A DNA stretch of 34,749 nucleotides from assembly GCA_009914615.1 (NCBI GenBank), contig WNDX01000033.1:1-34749 (forward strand). Direction: 5' to 3'. This DNA comes from Herbaspirillum frisingense. GTDB lineage: Bacteria; Pseudomonadota; Gammaproteobacteria; Burkholderiales; Burkholderiaceae_D. The notes beneath the pieces were generated by a model, which saw only the letters and a list, made by a program, of their open reading frames with translations, had not been told where the DNA came from and did no database searches. Below, piece by piece: positions 29,784 to 34,749 of the stretch. Each line of letters opens with the position of its first letter. The stretch's first letter is position 1. The position numbers and the translations under genes were made by a program.

Positions 29784-29951
29784 GCGCCGCGCCGTACGCG
29801 CGAGCCGGCCAGCCTTGCGGGGCGCGGCCTCATCGCCGACACTGCCTGAAGACGGTGCACGGCCCACGGTCAGGCGCGACATGGATTCCAGCCTCATCCG
29901 CGAGGCGGCCGACAGCGGAAATGATTTACGAATTGACGATTTCGCCAGCAA

Positions 29952-30971
29952 ATGAAGACACCCTTGCCTCCGCGCACGCTTAGCGTCGCGCCCATGATGG
30001 ACTGGACCGACCGCCATTGCCGCGTCTTCCATCGCCAGATCACGCGCCATACTTGGCTGTACACCGAGATGGTGACCACCGGCGCGCTGCTGTACGGCGA
30101 CGTGCCGCGCCACCTCGATTTCAACGAAGAAGAGCATCCGGTGGCGCTGCAACTGGGCGGCAGCGAGCCGGCCGATCTGGCGCAGGCCGCCAGGCTGGGC
30201 GAGCAGTGGGGCTATGACGAGATCAACCTGAACTGCGGTTGCCCGTCCGAGCGCGTGCAGAAGGGCGCGTTCGGCGCTTGCCTGATGGGCGAGCCGGAGC
30301 TGGTGGCCGATTGCGTGAAGGCCATGCGCGACGCGGTGTCCATTGACGTGACCGTCAAGCATCGCATCGGCATTGACGACGTCGAGTCCTATGATTTCGT
30401 GCGCGATTTCGTCGGCAGGATTGCCGACGCCGGTTGCAAGACCTTCATCGTGCACGCCCGCAACGCCATCCTGAAGGGCCTGAGCCCCAAGGAAAACCGC
30501 GAGATTCCGCCGCTCAAGTATCACTACGCCTATCAGTTGAAGAAGGATTTCCCGGCGCTGGAGATCCTGATCAACGGCGGCATCAAGACCGTGGCCGAGA
30601 TCGATGAGCATCTGCGGCACGTGGACGGCGTCATGCTGGGCCGCGAGGCTTACCATAACCCCTACCTGATGGCCGGCTTCGACCAGCGCTATTACGGCGA
30701 CCTGGAAGGCGGCCGCCACCCGAGCCGCGAAGAGGTGATCGCGGCCATGTTGCCGTATATGAAACGACAGCTTGAATTGCACGGCGGCAACGGCGATGGC
30801 CGCGGCCTGCGTCTGAACAGCATGACCCGCCATATGCTGGGCCTGCTGACCGGCATGCCCGGCGCGCGCGCCTTCCGCCAGACCCTGTCGGATTCCAAGC
30901 GGCTGGCCGCCGGCGACCCGGCGTTGCTGCAAGAAGCGCTGGCGCGCACGCAGGCTGTCCTGCATCAATAA
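29952..30971 (+). CDS. dusA: tRNA-dihydrouridine(20/20a) synthase DusA
   Basis: FMN enzyme that reduces uridine 20/20a in the tRNA D-loop; 339 residues. DusA-type features are VAPMMDWTDRHCR at the start and NLNCGCPSERVQKGAFGACLM with the catalytic Cys at residue 97. VHARNAILKGLSPKENREIPPL, which separates DusA from DusB and DusC, follows, then INGGIKT and the flavin-binding VMLGREAYHNPY. The ATG at 29952 has no strong ribosome-binding site, but the N-terminus is as expected. Upstream is the 635-base gap with two terminators. Downstream, ribBA starts after 67 bases with its own possible -10. Confidence 0.95.
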   Translation: MKTPLPPRTLSVAPMMDWTDRHCRVFHRQITRHTWLYTEMVTTGALLYGDVPRHLDFNEEEHPVALQLGGSEPADLAQAARLGEQWGYDEINLNCGCPSERVQKGAFGACLMGEPELVADCVKAMRDAVSIDVTVKHRIGIDDVESYDFVRDFVGRIADAGCKTFIVHARNAILKGLSPKENREIPPLKYHYAYQLKKDFPALEILINGGIKTVAEIDEHLRHVDGVMLGREAYHNPYLMAGFDQRYYGDLEGGRHPSREEVIAAMLPYMKRQLELHGGNGDGRGLRLNSMTRHMLGLLTGMPGARAFRQTLSDSKRLAAGDPALLQEALARTQAVLHQ

Positions 30972-31001
30972 ATCGCGCAGCGGCAGGAGCCCGCAATCCT
31001 T

Positions 31002-31007
31002 TAAAAT
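31002..31007 (+). promoter_or_regulatory. Possible -10 box for ribBA, within an inverted repeat
   Basis: TAAAAT lies 32 bases upstream of the ribBA ATG, between the arms CCCGC (30990-30994) and GCGGG (31009-31013). The dyad around the -10 could be an operator or chance. The 67-base gap is too short for an FMN riboswitch, and none is seen. Confidence 0.4.
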
Positions 31008-31038
31008 AGCGGGTTCCAATTGGGGAAAGAGATTGAAT

Positions 31039-32160
31039 ATGCCACTCGCAACAACAGAAGAAATCGTCGCCGAACTCCGTGCCGGACGCATGGTGATCCT
31101 GGTGGACGAAGAAGACCGCGAAAACGAGGGTGACCTGATCCTCGCCACCGACTTCGTTACGCCCGAAGCGATCAATTTCATGGTCACGCATGCGCGCGGC
31201 CTGGTGTGCCTGACGCTCACCGAAGAACACTGCGACCAGCTCGATCTGCCGATGATGGCCAGCCGTAACGGCACCCAGTTCGGCACCAATTTCACCGTGT
31301 CGATCGAGGCCGCCGAAGGCGTGACCACCGGCATCTCCGCCGCCGACCGCGCACGCACCATCCAGGTGGCCGCGTCCAAGGGCGCCAAGCCGTCGGATCT
31401 GGTCAACCCGGGTCACATCTTCCCGCTGCGCGCGCAAAAGGGCGGCGTGCTGATGCGCGCCGGCCATACCGAAGCCGGTTGCGACCTGACCGCCATGGCC
31501 GGCCTGACGCCGGCCGCCGTGATCTGCGAAATCCTGAAGGAAGACGGCACCATGGCGCGCCTGCCGGACCTGATGGAATTCGGCGAGAAGCATAACCTGA
31601 AGATCGGCACCATCGCCGACCTGATCCATTACCGCAGCCGCAACGAGAGCATCATCGAGCGCGTGGCCGAACGCGAGATGCAGACTGCGCACGGAACCTT
31701 CAAGGCCGTCGCCTATCGCGACACGCCGTCCGGCGGCGCCCACCTGGCGCTGGTGCGCGGCGATATCCAGCCCGGCCAGGAAACCCTGGTGCGCGTGCAC
31801 CAGCCGGTGTCCATCCTCGATCTGCTGGAGTCCGAAGTGACCACGCACTCGTGGAACCTGGCCGCTGCCATGAAGGCGGTGCAGGCGGCGCCCAGCGGCG
31901 TGATCGTGCTGCTCAACTGCGAGGAATCGGCGCAGCAGATGTTCGACCAGTTCGGCGCGCTCAACAAGGTCGGCACGGCCGCCGCCGCCAAGCCGGCGCG
32001 CGCCGATCGCATGGACCTGCGCACCTATGGCATCGGCGCCCAGATCCTCAAGGATCTCGGCGTGTGCAAGATGAAGCTGCTGGCCAGCCCGCGCAAGATG
32101 CCGTCGATGGCCGGCTTCAAGCTCGAAGTCACCGGCTACCAGGCGCGCGAAGCGGTGTGA
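31039..32160 (+). CDS. ribBA: 3,4-dihydroxy-2-butanone-4-phosphate synthase with degenerate GTP cyclohydrolase II domain
   Basis: The first half (about 1-205) is an intact RibB that turns ribulose-5-phosphate into the four-carbon riboflavin precursor. It has the acidic loop E25-D26-R27-E28-N29-E30-G31-D32, the HIFPLRAQ segment and the RAGHTEAGCDL active site. The second half (about 210-373) has the RibA fold but lacks the zinc-binding Cys cluster. Where RibA has a C-x10-C-x-C segment after VRVH, this has QPVSILDLLESEV. The RQEGRGIGL stretch is also missing. GTP cyclohydrolase II activity is therefore very unlikely, and another ribA should exist elsewhere. Similar RibBX-type proteins are known. 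ATG 31039 follows GGGGAAAGAG; a TTG six bases upstream is the alternative. Confidence 0.93.
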   Translation: MPLATTEEIVAELRAGRMVILVDEEDRENEGDLILATDFVTPEAINFMVTHARGLVCLTLTEEHCDQLDLPMMASRNGTQFGTNFTVSIEAAEGVTTGISAADRARTIQVAASKGAKPSDLVNPGHIFPLRAQKGGVLMRAGHTEAGCDLTAMAGLTPAAVICEILKEDGTMARLPDLMEFGEKHNLKIGTIADLIHYRSRNESIIERVAEREMQTAHGTFKAVAYRDTPSGGAHLALVRGDIQPGQETLVRVHQPVSILDLLESEVTTHSWNLAAAMKAVQAAPSGVIVLLNCEESAQQMFDQFGALNKVGTAAAAKPARADRMDLRTYGIGAQILKDLGVCKMKLLASPRKMPSMAGFKLEVTGYQAREAV

Positions 32161-32218
32161 GCGGCGCACGGATCTTGAACGGCAATTACGCAAGTCAACC
32201 TATCAATAAGGAAAAGCC

Positions 32219-32704
32219 ATGACCATTGGAACATACGAAGCGGATTTGAATGGCGAAAGCTTGCGCATCGGCATCGTGCAGGCGCGCTTCAACGAAGACG
32301 TCTGCCACGGCCTGCTGGCCGCGTGCCTGGCGGAATTGAAGCACCTGGGCGTGTCCGACGAGGATATCCTGCACGTGACCGTGCCGGGCGCGCTGGAAAT
32401 CCCGCTGGCGCTGCAGAAGATGGCCGAGACCGAGCAGTTCGACGCGCTGATCGCGCTGGGCGCGGTGATCCGCGGCGAGACCTACCACTTCGAGCTGGTT
32501 TCCAATGAATCCGGCGCAGGCATCACCCGCATCGGTCTGGACTTCGGCGTGCCCATCGCCAATGCCGTGTTGACCACCGAGAACGACGAGCAGGCCGAAG
32601 TCCGCATGGCCGAGAAGGGCGCCGACGCGGCGCGCGTCGCGGTCGAGATGGCCAATCTGTCCATCGTTCTGGAAGAGCTGGGCCAGGCGACGGAAGAAGA
32701 GTAA
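32219..32704 (+). CDS. ribH: 6,7-dimethyl-8-ribityllumazine synthase
   Basis: Joins the RibB product with the pyrimidine intermediate to make lumazine, the penultimate step of riboflavin synthesis; 161 residues. Conserved parts are [11 protein letters not shown] near residue 18, [31 protein letters not shown] with the catalytic His, and [18 protein letters not shown]. The enzyme usually forms 60-mer or smaller shells. It starts 58 bases after ribBA with GGAAAAGCC upstream of the ATG, so the two are surely co-transcribed. nusB follows after 107 bases. ribH-nusB adjacency is widespread in proteobacteria. Confidence 0.97.
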   Translation: MTIGTYEADLNGESLRIGIVQARFNEDVCHGLLAACLAELKHLGVSDEDILHVTVPGALEIPLALQKMAETEQFDALIALGAVIRGETYHFELVSNESGAGITRIGLDFGVPIANAVLTTENDEQAEVRMAEKGADAARVAVEMANLSIVLEELGQATEEE

Positions 32705-32811
32705 GCATGCGCCGTCGCGCGGGGCACCGAGGCCCGGCGCGGCGGGATGTTTCGGCAGTTCAGGTTTTCATCAAGTAAAGTCATAGTCATCAGGCTCCGG
32801 CCGCATTCATC

Positions 32812-33279
32812 ATGTCGAACAAATCTCAACACGCCAATTCGAACAAGAACCGCACCCCGCGTCACCGCGCCCGCGAGTTCGCGTTGCAGGGCTTGTACCA
32901 GTGGCTGCTCAATCACGAAGATGCGGGCGCCATCGAAGCCCACATCCGCGAAGCCCACGGTTTCGACAAGGCCGATGCCGAGCACTTCGATACCCTGCTG
33001 ACCGGTTCCATCCGCGATGCCGAGAAGCTGCGCGCAGGCCTGTCGCCGCTGATCGACCGTCCGATCAAGGAGCTCTCGCCGGTGGAACACGCCGCGCTGC
33101 TGATCGGCGCCTACGAGCTGCAGAACCACATCGAGATCCCCTACAAGGTGGTGATCAACGAAGCCGTGGAGCTGACCAAGTCCTTCGGCGGCATCGATGG
33201 CCACAAGTACGTCAACGGCGTGCTGGACCGTTTCGCCGCCCAGGCGCGCGCCACCGAAGTCGAAGCCGGCCGCCGCTAA
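32812..33279 (+). CDS. nusB: Transcription antitermination factor NusB
   Basis: All-helical RNA-binding protein that, with NusE (S10), binds boxA RNA for rRNA antitermination; 155 residues. A basic, disordered N-terminus ([23 protein letters not shown]) leads into the fold, with ALQGLYQW, the [26 protein letters not shown] core and the [15 protein letters not shown] and [10 protein letters not shown] signatures near the C-terminus. It belongs to the riboflavin-nusB cluster; together with nusA this window encodes two Nus factors. The gap before the aminotransferase (126 bases) shows no terminator. Confidence 0.96.
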   Translation: MSNKSQHANSNKNRTPRHRAREFALQGLYQWLLNHEDAGAIEAHIREAHGFDKADAEHFDTLLTGSIRDAEKLRAGLSPLIDRPIKELSPVEHAALLIGAYELQNHIEIPYKVVINEAVELTKSFGGIDGHKYVNGVLDRFAAQARATEVEAGRR

Positions 33280-33405
33280 GCGTAAGGCCGGGCGGCTGCC
33301 TGCGCGCAGCCGCCGCTGTGGATCGTCACTTCTGGCGGCGATCCGTTCTCCCGGTTCCGGCACGGCGTTCGCCGTGCGCCTGCCCTCCAGTTTCCGGATT
33401 CACGC

Positions 33406-34584
33406 ATGAACCTGAACGAACTCGCTTCCCGCCTGCAGCACATCGCTCCCTTCCACGTCATGGAACTGGCCAAGAAGGCCGCCGTGCTGGAGCAGCAGGG
33501 GCGCCACATCATCCACATGGGCATCGGCGAGCCCGACTTCACCGCGCCGCCGGCCGTGGTGGAAGCCGCCACGCGCGCCATGGCCGACGGCAAGATGCAA
33601 TACACCTCGGCCACCGGCCTGCCGCAGTTGCGCCAGGCGATTTCGGATCATTACCGTAGCGTGTATGGCCTGGATATCGCGCCGGCGCGCATCGTGGTCA
33701 CGGCCGGCGCCTCGGCGGCGCTGCTGCTGGCGTGCGCGGCGCTGGTGGACAAGGGCAATGAAGTGCTGATGCCTGATCCCAGCTATCCGTGCAACCGCCA
33801 TTTCGTCGCCGCCTTCGAAGGCCAGGCCAGGCTGATCGCCAGCGGGCCCGAGCATCGCTTCCAACTGTCGGCACAGATGGTGCGCGAACACTGGGGCGCC
33901 GCCACGCGCGGCGTGCTGCTGGCCTCGCCCTCGAATCCGACCGGCACGTCCATCCTGCCCGAGGAATTGCGCGCCATCGTCGCCGAAGTGCGTGAGCGCC
34001 GCGGTTTCACCATCGTCGATGAAATCTATCAGGGTCTGTCGTATGAAGGGGAGCCGTTCTCGGCGCTGTCCTTGGGCGAGGACGTGGTGGTGATCAACAG
34101 CTTCTCCAAGTATTTCAACATGACCGGCTGGCGCCTGGGCTGGCTGGTGCTACCGCCGGCGCTGGTGCCGCAGATCGAGAAGCTGGCGCAGAACCTCTTC
34201 ATCTGCGCTTCGTCGATCGCCCAGCACGCAGGCGTGGCCTGCTTCGCGCCGGAATCGATCGCCATCTATGAGGAGCGCAAGGCTGAATTCAAGCGCCGCC
34301 GCGACTACATCGTGCCGGCGCTGGAAAGCTTGGGCTTCAAGGTGCCGGTGGTGCCGGACGGCGCCTTCTATGTCTATGCCGATTGCAGCGCGTTGTCCGA
34401 TGACGCGGACCAGCTCACCATCGACATGCTCAACGAAGCCGGCGTGGTGCTGGTGCCGGGACTGGACTTCGGTCCCTTCACCGCACGTCGCTATATCCGC
34501 CTGTCGTATGCGACCTCGATGGAAAACCTGCGGGAAGCGGTGGCGCGCCTGAAGGTCTTCTTCGACAGGCGCAAGGCTGCCTGA
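33406..34584 (+). CDS. PLP-dependent aminotransferase (class I/II)
   Basis: Cytoplasmic aminotransferase of fold type I, 392 residues, aspartate aminotransferase-like. The PLP-binding Lys is K235 in INSFSKYFNMTGWRLGW. Other family marks are GIGEPDFTAPP, TAGASAALLLACAAL, SPSNPTGT, DEIYQGLSY and an RLSYATS stretch near the C-terminus holding the carboxylate-binding Arg. The amino-acid substrate cannot be read from sequence. It is the last gene of the ribBA-ribH-nusB run and may be co-transcribed. Its stop codon lies inside a 9-bp hairpin (34579-34611), and a group II intron end begins 39 bases later on the opposite strand. Confidence 0.93.
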   Translation: MNLNELASRLQHIAPFHVMELAKKAAVLEQQGRHIIHMGIGEPDFTAPPAVVEAATRAMADGKMQYTSATGLPQLRQAISDHYRSVYGLDIAPARIVVTAGASAALLLACAALVDKGNEVLMPDPSYPCNRHFVAAFEGQARLIASGPEHRFQLSAQMVREHWGAATRGVLLASPSNPTGTSILPEELRAIVAEVRERRGFTIVDEIYQGLSYEGEPFSALSLGEDVVVINSFSKYFNMTGWRLGWLVLPPALVPQIEKLAQNLFICASSIAQHAGVACFAPESIAIYEERKAEFKRRRDYIVPALESLGFKVPVVPDGAFYVYADCSALSDDADQLTIDMLNEAGVVLVPGLDFGPFTARRYIRLSYATSMENLREAVARLKVFFDRRKAA

Positions 34585-34611
34585 AAGGCTCGCCAGGCAA
34601 GGCTTTCAGGC
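34579..34611 (+). terminator. Hairpin overlapping the aminotransferase stop codon
   Basis: GCCTGAAAG and CTTTCAGGC form a perfect 9-bp stem with a 15-base loop; the TGA stop is within the first arm. No T tract follows, so it may be a weak or former terminator whose downstream part was separated by the intron insertion. Confidence 0.45.
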
Positions 34612-34622
34612 GGAAGCCGCCA

Positions 34623-34749
34623 ATCGGGATAGGGGCGGCCAGAACCTGGCCGATCCCCTCCCACACCACCCGGCGTGCGGGTCCGCACCGGGCGGTTCGA
34701 GTCGTTGAGGTCAACAGAGCCGAGGTACCCCAAGCCGGTCGAAGTAGGC
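34623..34749 (-). mobile_element. Group II intron, 3' end (domains V and VI)
   Basis: Read on the minus strand, 34696-34665 folds as domain V. A 9-bp lower helix (ACCGCCCGG with CCGGGTGGT) includes a CGC triad paired with GTG through a G-U wobble. A 2-base bulge (CG), a 4-bp upper helix (TGCG with CGCA) and a 4-base loop follow. Domain VI comes next (34658-34632), and the intron ends TATCCCGAT with a bulged A eight bases from the end at 34623. CGC rather than AGC is the triad known from class IIC introns, but the class is not settled. The reverse transcriptase and the 5' end are outside the window. Its last 42 bases are identical to 146-187, in inverted orientation. Confidence 0.75.

Noticed and set aside
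30972-31038. FMN riboswitch expected upstream of a ribB gene
   Set aside because: The gap is 67 bases, too short for the element, and none of its conserved segments is present.

Overview
The window reads as a chromosomal segment of a GC-rich betaproteobacterium, most likely Oxalobacteraceae close to Herbaspirillum. This rests on gene order (scpB-rluB; rimP-nusA-infB-rbfA-truB-typA; ribBA-ribH-nusB-aminotransferase), on protein character and on codon bias. It is an inference from memory of these families, not a search result. Nearly all coding content is housekeeping: translation, RNA modification, riboflavin synthesis and signalling. I see no phage, defence island, CRISPR array or biosynthetic cluster.

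Layout. 1-187: the 3' end of an IS3-family element abuts a 42-bp remnant of a group II intron (domain VI and 3' splice end). 382-8565: a CorA/ZntB-type transporter, a small membrane protein and glnS (minus strand), a tiny lipoprotein, a DUF2269-like membrane protein, a LytS/LytR-type two-component system with a 2TM protein (minus), a glycerophosphodiester phosphodiesterase, and a Lys-rich exported peptide. 8581-16771: a possible small RNA, alaS, a NUDIX hydrolase, a TusA-like protein, an FMN-binding glutamate synthase-like protein (minus; its C-terminus appears frameshifted) and a PAS-PAS-GGDEF-EAL protein. 17197-20335: scpB overlapping rluB, both with long low-complexity charged extensions. 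20474-29316: a promoter, a terminator/antiterminator leader, then rimP-nusA-infB-rbfA-truB and typA. 29317-29951: a gene-free stretch with two strong terminators, each probably ending a small RNA; one displays an anti-Shine-Dalgarno loop. 29952-34584: dusA, ribBA (degenerate second domain), ribH, nusB and a PLP aminotransferase. 34623-34749: the 3' end of a group II intron on the minus strand, with domains V and VI visible.

How the parts work together. The central block supplies transcription elongation/termination factors (NusA, NusB) and ribosome assembly, initiation and rRNA/tRNA modification factors (RimP, IF2, RbfA, TruB, RluB, TypA, DusA). Two aminoacyl-tRNA synthetases (GlnRS, AlaRS) lie nearby. 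The most notable non-coding features are the rimP leader attenuator, the anti-SD small-RNA candidate, and the identical inverted intron ends bracketing about 34.4 kb. The last could act as recombination substrates for inversion.
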